A stretch of DNA of 64,000 nt from positions 1-64,000 of the forward strand of contig NZ_JASZYF010000018.1 of NCBI RefSeq assembly GCF_030317115.1. Reading direction: 5' to 3'. The notes under the pieces are model-generated. The model did no database searches, was not told the origin of the DNA, and saw only the letters and a list, made by a program, of their open reading frames with translations. Source of the stretch: Variovorax gracilis (GTDB lineage: Bacteria; Pseudomonadota; Gammaproteobacteria; Burkholderiales; Burkholderiaceae_C). The position numbers were made by a program, and so were the translations under genes. Shown piece after piece: positions 10,763 through 17,689 of this stretch (positions are counted from its first letter, which is position 1; every line of letters starts with the position of its first letter).

Positions 10763-11739
10763 CCACGCGTCGCGGCCTGCTTTGCGCCGGGGCTTCGATG
10801 GCAGCGCTCGGGGCCGCACCGTGGGCTCGATCGCAGGCGGGAGAAGGAGACGCGTTCCCGCAGCACCCCCTGGTGCTCTGGGTGCCGTGGAGCGCGGGCG
10901 GCGGTACCGACATCACCCTGCGCCTGCTGGCGGAACTGGCGGGCCGCCAACTCGGCCAGCGCATCGTCATCGAGAACCGCGGCGGCGCCGGCGGCACGCT
11001 GGCGATGCCGATCCTTCAACAGTCTCCGGCCGATGGCTACACCCTCGCGCAGATGCCGCAACCGGTGTTCCGCGCGCCGTTCACGCAGAAGGTTGCGTGG
11101 GACCCGATCCGTGACACCACGCCCATCCTGCAGGTGAGCGGCGTGACGTTCGGGCTGCTGGTGCCTGCGGCAAGTCCGGTGCGCAGCGTGGCGGAACTGC
11201 TGGCCTATGCCGCGGCGCACCCGGGTCGGCTGAGCATCGCGACCAACGGCGTGGGCACCACGCCGCACGTCGTGCTCGACGCGCTGTTCGCCAGGAATGG
11301 CCTGAGCTTCATTCATGTGCCCTACAAGGGCGCGGCCGAGCAGATGATCGCCCTCTCGTCCGGGCAGGTGATGGCGGGCGTCAACGCCAATGGCTTTGCG
11401 CCGTATGTCGACTCGGGCGGTTTGCGCATGCTGGCCGTCTTTGGCGCGAGCCGATCCAGGCGATGGCCCGACGTGCCCACCATGAGCGAACTCGGCCACG
11501 GAATCGTCGCGACGTCGCCCTATGGACTGGCCGGGCCGTGTGGCATGCCCGGCGCGATCGTGCAACGTCTGCACGCGGCCTTCAAGACCGCGCTGTTCGA
11601 TCCCCGCCATGTTGCCGAGCTGGCCCGGTACGACCAGGAGGTCGCCTACCTCGACAGCGCCGACTACGGCCGCAGCATGCGCGAAGCCTATGCCGCCGAG
11701 AAGCGCACGGTGGAGCGCCTGGGGCTGGGTGCCGTGTGA
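10759..11739 (+). CDS. Bug/TctC-family receptor inside the redox operon
   Basis: 326 residues. The N-terminus MTTRRGLLCAGASMAALGAA is Tat-like. Family motifs are VPWSAGGGTDITLR, IENRGGAGGTLA, ADGYTLAQ and VPYKGAAEQMIALSSGQV. It overlaps pqqD by 4 bases and its stop lies at the start of the NosR-like gene, so it is translated as part of the redox operon rather than with a transporter. Its ligand is unknown. A link to PQQ, to the alcohol product, or to metal-chelate uptake is only inference from position. Confidence 0.88.
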   Translation: MTTRRGLLCAGASMAALGAAPWARSQAGEGDAFPQHPLVLWVPWSAGGGTDITLRLLAELAGRQLGQRIVIENRGGAGGTLAMPILQQSPADGYTLAQMPQPVFRAPFTQKVAWDPIRDTTPILQVSGVTFGLLVPAASPVRSVAELLAYAAAHPGRLSIATNGVGTTPHVVLDALFARNGLSFIHVPYKGAAEQMIALSSGQVMAGVNANGFAPYVDSGGLRMLAVFGASRSRRWPDVPTMSELGHGIVATSPYGLAGPCGMPGAIVQRLHAAFKTALFDPRHVAELARYDQEVAYLDSADYGRSMREAYAAEKRTVERLGLGAV

Positions 11740-11744
11740 CCGCC

Positions 11745-13859
11745 ATGCTGCGGCTGCTGGCGTGCCGGGCCGTATCGAGCCTGCTGGCGGCGCTGCTTGG
11801 CTTCGCATGCGGCGCCCAGGCCGGAGTGATGACGCGCGCCAGCCTGCAGGAGCGCTTTCCTGCGCCGCTCACGGTCGGAGAGAAGGACGCGCAACTGCCC
11901 GTGTGGCCCATCTTCAAGCAGGACATGACCACGCCGATGCTGGCAGGCTATGTCTTCGAGTCGATCGACTTCGCGCCGATCCCGGGCTTCTCCGGCACCC
12001 CGCTCAACCTGCTCGTCGCACTCGACCCGAAGGGTGTATTCCTTGATGTGCAGGTCTTGTCGCACCACGAGCCGGTGTTTCTCGAGGGGCTGGGCGAAGG
12101 GCCGCTGCTCCGCTTTGCCGACCAGTACAAGGGGCTCTCGCTGCAGCAGAGCGTCAAGATCGGCTCGAACGCCAACCGCGGCGAGGAACGCGGCAGCGCC
12201 AACGTCTACATCGACGGCGTGGCCAAGGCGACGGCCTCGGTGCGCATCCTCAACCAGAGCCTGCTTTCGTCGGCGTTGCGCGTGGCGCGTGCCAGGCTCG
12301 GCTTCGCGGCCGGGCGCGATCCGGAAATGGTTGCGCGCGTGCGGCGCGACACCTATGCGCCGATGAACTGGGATGCGCTGCTGCAGGCGGGCCTGGTCCA
12401 GCATGTCCGGCTCACACGAGGCAGGGTCGAGAAGGCGTTCGACGGCAGCGGCGTCGAGTTGCCGGTGGCTGGCCATGCGGACGACACCTTCTCGGACCTG
12501 TACGTCGCCTGGCTCAACGCGCCGTCAGTCGGCCGCAACCTGCTGTCGGACGCCGGCTGGCAGCACCTGCTCGGGCGCATGGACGAAGGCGACCATGCCT
12601 TGCTCGTCATCGCCGTCGGCCCGTACACCTTTGTCGGCGACAAGTTCGTGCGCGGCGCGGTGCCCGACCGGCTGACGCTGAAGCAAGGCGACCTGCCCCT
12701 CGAACTGCGCGACCTGGACCTGGACGACCCGCTCGCCTTGCCGGAGAACTTGCGCGGCGTCGACGCCAAGGTTTTCCGCGTGATCGGCCCGGCCGGCCTG
12801 GACCCTGCGCACACACTGGACTTTGCGCTGCGCGTGACGCGCGACAAGGGCATGGTCTATCCCGAGCGCATCAGCCGCAGCTTTGCGGTGCCTTACACGC
12901 TGCCCGCCGACCAACTGACGCTGCCCGAAGCGGATGGGAAGGGTTGGCAAGGCATCTGGCGCGCGCGCGCGTGGGAGCTGGCGGTGCTGGGCGCTGCGCT
13001 GGCCCTGCTGGCGCTGGTGCTGGCCCGTCCGGAATGGGTCGTCGCCACGCCCGCGCGGCTGGCGCGTTTTCGCACCGGCTACCTCGTCTTCACGCTGTTC
13101 TTCATTGGCTGGTTCGCGCAAGGGCAACTGTCGGTCGTCAACATCACGGCGCTGATCCAGGCGCTCGTCGCCGGGCGTGACGTGACCTTCTTCCTCTACG
13201 ATCCGATGACGGTGGCGCTGTGGTCATTCGTCGCGGTAACGCTTGTGGTCTGGGGTCGCGGCACCTTCTGCGGATGGCTCTGCCCTTTCGGCGCAATGCA
13301 GGAACTGGTGGGCCAGGTGACGCGGCTTCTCGGGATTCGCCCCATCAAGCTGCATCGCGACGTCGACCACAGGCTGAAGATGGTCAAGTTCGCGGTGCTC
13401 GCGGTCATCGTCGGGCTGGCCGTGGCGTCACCGGGATGGACCGACCTCGCGGTGGAAGTCGAGCCTTTCAAGACCGCGATCACATTGAATTTCGTGCGCT
13501 CATGGCCGTTTGTCGCGTGGGCCGCCGGATTGCTGCTGCTCAACGTCCTTCTCTACAAGGGGTTCTGCCGCTACCTGTGCCCGCTCGGTGCGGGGCTCAA
13601 CCTGCTCGGGCGCATGCGCCTGCTGCGCTGGATTCCGCGCCGGATGGAATGCGGCACGCCGTGCCAGACCTGTCGACATCGCTGCGAGTACCAGGCCATC
13701 AAGCCAGGCGGTGCGGTCGTCTACGAGGAGTGTTTCCAGTGCCTCGACTGCGTAGCGATCCACGACAGTGCGCAACGCTGTGCGCCATTGATTGCCAGGG
13801 GGCGCGACAGGGTCATCGCGATCCGTCCGTTGCCTGCACTGGCCGGGGGCCAGGCATGA
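11745..13859 (+). CDS. NosR/NirI-like membrane protein: FMN-binding domain plus 4Fe-4S polyferredoxin
   Basis: 704 residues from ATG 11745; an in-frame GTG at 11736 overlapping the previous stop (GTGA) is also possible. It has a signal segment, then a periplasmic FMN-binding domain with DGVAKATAS (Thr near 163) as the probable covalent flavin site. Several transmembrane helices begin near residue 410. Cytoplasmic iron-sulfur motifs follow: CGWLCPFGA near 508, CRYLCPLGA near 609, and a Cys-rich tail (CGTPCQTCRHRCEY, CFQCLDC). NosR-type proteins move electrons between the quinol pool or cytosol and periplasm. An apbE gene, needed to attach FMN, follows with a 4-base overlap, which supports the flavinylated reading. 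No nitrous oxide reductase is here, so its client is probably in this alcohol-oxidation region. Confidence 0.85.
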   Translation: MLRLLACRAVSSLLAALLGFACGAQAGVMTRASLQERFPAPLTVGEKDAQLPVWPIFKQDMTTPMLAGYVFESIDFAPIPGFSGTPLNLLVALDPKGVFLDVQVLSHHEPVFLEGLGEGPLLRFADQYKGLSLQQSVKIGSNANRGEERGSANVYIDGVAKATASVRILNQSLLSSALRVARARLGFAAGRDPEMVARVRRDTYAPMNWDALLQAGLVQHVRLTRGRVEKAFDGSGVELPVAGHADDTFSDLYVAWLNAPSVGRNLLSDAGWQHLLGRMDEGDHALLVIAVGPYTFVGDKFVRGAVPDRLTLKQGDLPLELRDLDLDDPLALPENLRGVDAKVFRVIGPAGLDPAHTLDFALRVTRDKGMVYPERISRSFAVPYTLPADQLTLPEADGKGWQGIWRARAWELAVLGAALALLALVLARPEWVVATPARLARFRTGYLVFTLFFIGWFAQGQLSVVNITALIQALVAGRDVTFFLYDPMTVALWSFVAVTLVVWGRGTFCGWLCPFGAMQELVGQVTRLLGIRPIKLHRDVDHRLKMVKFAVLAVIVGLAVASPGWTDLAVEVEPFKTAITLNFVRSWPFVAWAAGLLLLNVLLYKGFCRYLCPLGAGLNLLGRMRLLRWIPRRMECGTPCQTCRHRCEYQAIKPGGAVVYEECFQCLDCVAIHDSAQRCAPLIARGRDRVIAIRPLPALAGGQA

Positions 13860-14911
13860 AGCGGCGCCAGTGGCTGCGCGCGGCCCTGGGGCTGGGGGCG
13901 TTGACCGGCGTCTCGGGCATGTCTCCGAAGTCGTTGCGCTGGGAGCAACGTTCGATGCTGGGTTTTGGCACCATCCTTCATATCAAGGCCGCACATGAAG
14001 ATGCCGGGGTGCTGGACCGTGCGCTCGATGCGGGCGTGCGGGCACTGCGACGCATCGAAAGCCAGATGAGCCTCTTCCAGCCCGACAGCGCGCTCTCGCG
14101 ACTGAACCGCGACGGCTTGCTGCGTGCGCCGCCCGCGGAACTCGTCGACATCCTGGACATTGCGCATGCGGTGTCGCGCGACAGCGACGGTGCATTCGAT
14201 GTCACCGTACAGCGGCTGTGGCTCGCCTTCGAGGCGGCGCAGCGCGGGGGACGGTTGCCAACTTCGCGTGAAGTGAATGCGGCACGCGCCAAGGTCGACT
14301 GGCGCGCGCTCGACGTCACCTCGCGCTTGATCCGTTTCGACACTCCCGGCATGTCCGCCACGCTCAACGGCATTGCGCAGGGCTATGCGGCCGACCATGT
14401 GCGTGCACTGCTCGCATCGCGCGGCATCCAGCATGCGCTGGTCGACGCCGGTGAGTTCGCGCCGCTCGGCAACAACAGCGAGTCGCAGCCCTGGACGCTC
14501 GGCATCGCCGATCCACGCGAGGAATCCGCGCTGATCGCGCGGCTCATGTCGGACGGCCGATGCATCGCAACATCGGCCGACAGCCTCACGACCTTCAGCG
14601 CCGACCGCCGCCATCACCACATCTTCGACCCGCACACAGGCTATTCGCCAACGGCGCTTGCGGCCGTGACCGTCGCAGCGCACTCGGGAGCGATCGCGGA
14701 TGCGCTGACGAAGGTGTTCTTCGTGGCCGGGCCGGAGCGGGTGCGAGTGCTGGCGCACCAATGGAAAGTCGATGCCTTGTGGGTCGACAAGGCCGGTCGC
14801 TGGGAGGCCACGCCTGGCCTGAAACAGCGTCTTTCGGACGAGCAGCAGGCGCATCTGCCACGTCAGCGCCATGACTCCAGTTCCAGCGTGCGTGAGCCGC
14901 CGCTGAGGTAG
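13856..14911 (+). CDS. apbE: FAD:protein FMN transferase (ApbE family)
   Basis: 351 residues with a basic then hydrophobic N-terminus (MKRRQWLRAALGLGALTGVS) indicating export or a membrane anchor. ApbE motifs include FGTILHI, FQPDSALSRLNRDG, GAFDVTV, the nucleotide-binding NGIAQGYAADHVRALL, and the metal-site region HHHIFDPHTGYSP followed by SGAIADALTKVFF. It transfers FMN from FAD onto a Thr of RnfG/NosR-like domains. The start overlaps the NosR-like stop (ATGA), making that protein the expected substrate. Its last 49 bases overlap the convergent lipoprotein gene. Confidence 0.9.
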   Translation: MKRRQWLRAALGLGALTGVSGMSPKSLRWEQRSMLGFGTILHIKAAHEDAGVLDRALDAGVRALRRIESQMSLFQPDSALSRLNRDGLLRAPPAELVDILDIAHAVSRDSDGAFDVTVQRLWLAFEAAQRGGRLPTSREVNAARAKVDWRALDVTSRLIRFDTPGMSATLNGIAQGYAADHVRALLASRGIQHALVDAGEFAPLGNNSESQPWTLGIADPREESALIARLMSDGRCIATSADSLTTFSADRRHHHIFDPHTGYSPTALAAVTVAAHSGAIADALTKVFFVAGPERVRVLAHQWKVDALWVDKAGRWEATPGLKQRLSDEQQAHLPRQRHDSSSSVREPPLR

Positions 14912-15573
14912 GCGAGGCGTTCCGCCGGTTCGTCGCGCTGTAAGCGCACCAGGCCGACGCCGCGGCAGTACCACTCGGTGGTGGTGAGCGGCATGTCGCG
15001 CCAGCCGCGCACCGGGTCGGCGTAGAGGCGCAGCATGGCCGTGCCCCGGACGCGCAGGCAATGGGGGAAGCGGCCCGCAGGAACTTCGACGGTTTCGTCT
15101 TCGGCTTCGATCTCGAAAGTCATCGGAATGCTGGGGTGCTCGTAGCGGATCTCGCGCGGGAAATCATTGCGCCGCATCAGCAGGTAGGCGGTGGTGCTCG
15201 CCTGCCACTGGGTGCCGGTGGTGAAAGGCGCACGCAGCACGACACGCAAGGGCTTGTCGGGCTTGGGTGCTTCGTCGAGATCGCTCTTGCTGGCGACGCG
15301 ATAAATGCCGGTGCTGTCGGCGCGCAACCAGTACTCGACGCCGCTGTCGCTGCGGCGGCGCCAGGCCGGGCCGCCGTCGATGGCATCGTCCGACGATGCG
15401 CCGAGCGTGCGCAGGACAAGCGTCTCGCGTTCGGTGGTTCCGTCTTCGGATCGCGTCGTGACGCGGTAGGTCCAGGCGTGGCCGGCCTCGAGCGGAAAAG
15501 GGGAGGTCGATGTGCCGCCGGCATGGCAGCCTGCGAACAATGCAAGGCACAAGGCGATGCAACTGCGGTGCAT
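14863..15573 (-). CDS. Lipoprotein of unknown function, last gene of the PQQ-ADH operon
   Basis: 236 residues. The N-terminus MHRSCIALCLALFAGCHAGG carries a lipobox with the lipidated Cys at 16. The mature part is mostly beta-type sequence with no family I can name (features: AGHAWTYRVTTRSEDG, TTEWYCRGVGLVRL near 215). The phrase order resembles generic periplasmic beta-sandwich lipoproteins in which a measured or bound polymer is not known. It starts one base after the stop of the preceding membrane-protein gene. It is thus the distal member of the minus-strand operon headed by the PQQ dehydrogenase. The 3' end runs 49 bases into apbE on the other strand. Confidence 0.75.
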   Translation of the reverse strand: MHRSCIALCLALFAGCHAGGTSTSPFPLEAGHAWTYRVTTRSEDGTTERETLVLRTLGASSDDAIDGGPAWRRRSDSGVEYWLRADSTGIYRVASKSDLDEAPKPDKPLRVVLRAPFTTGTQWQASTTAYLLMRRNDFPREIRYEHPSIPMTFEIEAEDETVEVPAGRFPHCLRVRGTAMLRLYADPVRGWRDMPLTTTEWYCRGVGLVRLQRDEPAERLAYLSGGSRTLELESWR

Positions 15574-15574
15574 C

Positions 15575-16069
15575 TCACTTCTCCGGCAACTGCGGCACCG
15601 GCATGTCGCGCAGCTTGATCAGCGTCTCGTCGTTGCCGGGCCGCAACCAGGCGAGACCTTCCTTGCGCGGCTTGGGCTCGGTAGTGCCGAGCTGGGTCAC
15701 GCCTTCGCGGACCTTCTTCATGCCGTCGTTCAGCAGCGAGTGAAGGTCCTTGCTGTAGGGCAGGCTGTAGGCGCGCGGCTGTGCGGCGGGCTTGCCGTCC
15801 TGGATGGCGTTGACCCACACGTAGAGGCCGCCGGCGCGCCTGGCCGTCGGCTCGTCGATCACGGCCGCGAGCAGCACGAAGCGCTCGGGCATCGCGTCAG
15901 GGCTGGGCCAGCCCCAGATGCGATGCACCACATCGTCGGCGTAGAAGTAGAAGCAGGTCACGCTCACCACCAGCAGGCCCTTGAGCCACGCGGGCCAGCG
16001 CGACCACAGCAGCGACATCACCGCCAGCAGCACCAGCGCCGTGAAGCTCAGCACCAGGCTCAAGGTCAT
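15575..16069 (-). CDS. Small membrane protein of unknown function
   Basis: 164 residues with two hydrophobic segments at the N-terminus (about 3-22 and 29-44, containing KGLLVVSVTCFYFYAD). A polar C-terminal domain of about 110 residues is probably periplasmic. The domain has RAYSLPYSKDLHSLLNDGMKKV and ends DMPVPQLPEK. I do not recognise a family. Its start overlaps the stop of the ExbD-like gene by 4 bases, and the lipoprotein starts 1 base after its stop. The three products are therefore probably made in fixed proportion and may form one envelope complex with the channel proteins. Confidence 0.75.
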   Translation of the reverse strand: MTLSLVLSFTALVLLAVMSLLWSRWPAWLKGLLVVSVTCFYFYADDVVHRIWGWPSPDAMPERFVLLAAVIDEPTARRAGGLYVWVNAIQDGKPAAQPRAYSLPYSKDLHSLLNDGMKKVREGVTQLGTTEPKPRKEGLAWLRPGNDETLIKLRDMPVPQLPEK

Positions 16070-16671
16070 AGGCGCTGCACCAGTTTCTTCGGCAAGGTAT
16101 TGATGTGGGTCACGCTGCCGTCGGCCAGGACGGTGAAGCGCGCGGCCGTTGCTTCGTCACCGGGCCGAGCGAGCGTGACCTTGCCGTTGAATACGATCTC
16201 GGCGCGAGGGTTGACCTTGGTGATCGACACCGTCACCTCCACTGGCCGCCCGTCGCGCGACTGGTAGTACTGCACGTTGACCGTGAATTCGCCCGGCACG
16301 ATGCCGCGCACGGTCACCACCTCCTCGCGGAAGGGGCTGATGATGCGGTGGCCGTCGACCAGGGTCGAGGCATTGGCGTCGCCGCGGTCGTCGCGGTCGA
16401 GGTACATCAGGCCGGCCTCGCGCTGACGGAACCAGACCAGGTTGCCGGCCGGGTCCTGGACCCAGGTGTCGATGTCGTTGGGGTTGCGATCGGGCCAGTC
16501 GACCGTGATGAGGTATTCGGCCTTCGACCGGATGTCGCCAGCCTTGAGCGCGTTCGGGTTCATGGCCAGCAGCGCGACGATGAAGCAGAAGACGAAGGCG
16601 ATCAGCATGTTCAGCAACATGTCGTAGAACGGATCGACTTCGGGTTCCCGGCGGGCGTGGCGGCGGCGCAT
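16066..16671 (-). CDS. ExbD/TolR/MotB-like stator protein with a beta-rich periplasmic domain
   Basis: 201 residues. ATG 16671 was chosen because it is one base after the stop of the channel gene; longer upstream reading is antisense to nothing useful. A basic cytoplasmic tail MRRRHARREPEVDPF leads into one transmembrane helix (about 16-38) with Asp17 at its start, the position of the proton-carrying Asp in ExbD/TolR/MotB. The periplasmic part is not an OmpA-type or normal ExbD domain. It has DIDTWVQDPAGNLVWF and MYLDRDDRGD, recalling the DUF2135/YfaP-type beta domain. With the MotA-like partner it should form a proton-driven 5:2 motor. What it drives is unknown. Confidence 0.72.
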   Translation of the reverse strand: MRRRHARREPEVDPFYDMLLNMLIAFVFCFIVALLAMNPNALKAGDIRSKAEYLITVDWPDRNPNDIDTWVQDPAGNLVWFRQREAGLMYLDRDDRGDANASTLVDGHRIISPFREEVVTVRGIVPGEFTVNVQYYQSRDGRPVEVTVSITKVNPRAEIVFNGKVTLARPGDEATAARFTVLADGSVTHINTLPKKLVQRL

Positions 16672-16672
16672 G

Positions 16673-17359
16673 TCAGTGCGCGGCCAGGGCATTCGGGCGA
16701 CGCGACAGCCCGATGCGCTGGATGTCGGCCACGAGTTGATCGGCATAGCGATCGAGCCGCGTCAGTTGCAGGCCGAGCAGGATGTTGCCGACCAGCCCGA
16801 CCATCGTCGTCAGCAGCGCCACGCCCAGCCCGGTCGTGAGGCTCCGCAGCAGGTCCTGCGACTGGCTGGCATCGAAGCTCTGCATGTTGCCGATGTCGAG
16901 CGCGAGGATCGAGAACCCGATCACCTTGCCGAGCAGGCCGAGCTTGAGCTGCACGCCGTTGACCCACCAGGCCGTGCCATGCGGGCCGTGGGTGTGTTCC
17001 ATCAGCAGGTCGAGCGCGGTGTCGGCGTCGGTCTTGTCGTGCGACAGCGAAGCCCAGTAGTCCGCCGCCCAGCGCTCGCCGGGCGCAGCGCGCGTCGAGC
17101 CGAGCGCGTCGCGCTGCACCTGCAACGCCCGCGCCCGCCCGCCGCACCACAGCGTCGACGCTGCGAACACGATCACGATGACCAGCGTGATGCCGGTCGG
17201 GTCGGAGTGCAGGAGCAATGCCCAGACGCCTCGCACGCCGAGCAGCCAGGTCGCGAAGCCCAGCACGCCGGCCAACGCCAGCCACTCGAACCAGAGCGGT
17301 TCGTGGCCAGCGTCGGGCCGACGCTTCGCCCTCAGGCCGAGCCCGGCTTGGGTGCCCAT
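16673..17359 (-). CDS. MotA/TolQ/ExbB-like proton channel subunit
   Basis: 228 residues from ATG 17359, which overlaps the HiPIP gene end by 28 bases. Two transmembrane segments near the N-terminus (about 21-40 and 47-68) are followed by a cytoplasmic loop. Two more are near 128-148 and 165-190. The last contains SLTTGLGVALLTTMVGLVGN, the signature of the MotA/ExbB channel family, where Thr/Ser line the proton path. It is paired with the ExbD-like gene one base downstream. No tonB, tol or flagellar genes are near. This motor sits instead within a quinoprotein/HiPIP operon, which I have not seen described. Confidence 0.8.
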   Translation of the reverse strand: MGTQAGLGLRAKRRPDAGHEPLWFEWLALAGVLGFATWLLGVRGVWALLLHSDPTGITLVIVIVFAASTLWCGGRARALQVQRDALGSTRAAPGERWAADYWASLSHDKTDADTALDLLMEHTHGPHGTAWWVNGVQLKLGLLGKVIGFSILALDIGNMQSFDASQSQDLLRSLTTGLGVALLTTMVGLVGNILLGLQLTRLDRYADQLVADIQRIGLSRRPNALAAH

Positions 17360-17682
17360 GCCATGCACCAGCCTTCCGCCGCGATGTGCTTGCGGCCGAA
17401 CATCGCGCAGCCAGCCCACGCGTCCGACGCCGCGCCTTGCCACATCGCGCAGTTCACGCAGCGCTGCGTCGCCGCGTGCTTCGGATACTTCTTCGGGTCG
17501 ACGTTCTTCGTGTCGTGCTTGTAGCCGAGCGCGACCGATGTCTCGTCCGATTCCTCGGCGCGTGCCGCCGCCCATGCGGCCACCGGCAGCACGGCCACCA
17601 TGCAGGTACCCGCCGCCATGCGACCGGCGAACACCCTTCGCGTGACGCTGGCGGCCACGCCTTCGTTGATCTTCTTCATCAT
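17332..17682 (-). CDS. High-potential iron-sulfur protein (HiPIP)
   Basis: 116 residues. The N-terminus (RRVFAGRMAAGTCMVAVLPVAAWAA) is a Tat-type signal, as expected for a cofactor folded in the cytoplasm. The mature part has the four HiPIP cysteines: CVNC near 74-77, AGCAMF near 91 and GWC near 105. The conserved AAEGWCMAW tail of the family is also present. HiPIPs are soluble periplasmic one-electron carriers. Here it lies 7 bases after the PQQ alcohol dehydrogenase stop, so it is the most direct candidate for receiving or relaying its electrons, beside the PedF cytochrome. MMKK offers two adjacent start codons (17682, 17679). Confidence 0.9.
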   Translation of the reverse strand: MMKKINEGVAASVTRRVFAGRMAAGTCMVAVLPVAAWAAARAEESDETSVALGYKHDTKNVDPKKYPKHAATQRCVNCAMWQGAASDAWAGCAMFGRKHIAAEGWCMAWAPKPGSA

Positions 17683-17689
17683 GCCGGCC

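Noticed and set aside
11745..14911. NosR-like and ApbE genes considered as part of a nitrous oxide reductase (nos) cluster
   Set aside because: No nosZ, nosD, nosF, nosY or nosL is present. Neighbours and promoter point to alcohol oxidation.
16066..17359. MotA-like plus ExbD-like genes considered as a Zorya-type anti-phage system
   Set aside because: No ZorC/ZorD or helicase/nuclease genes are adjacent, the stator lacks an OmpA-type domain, and the genes are embedded in a quinoprotein operon.
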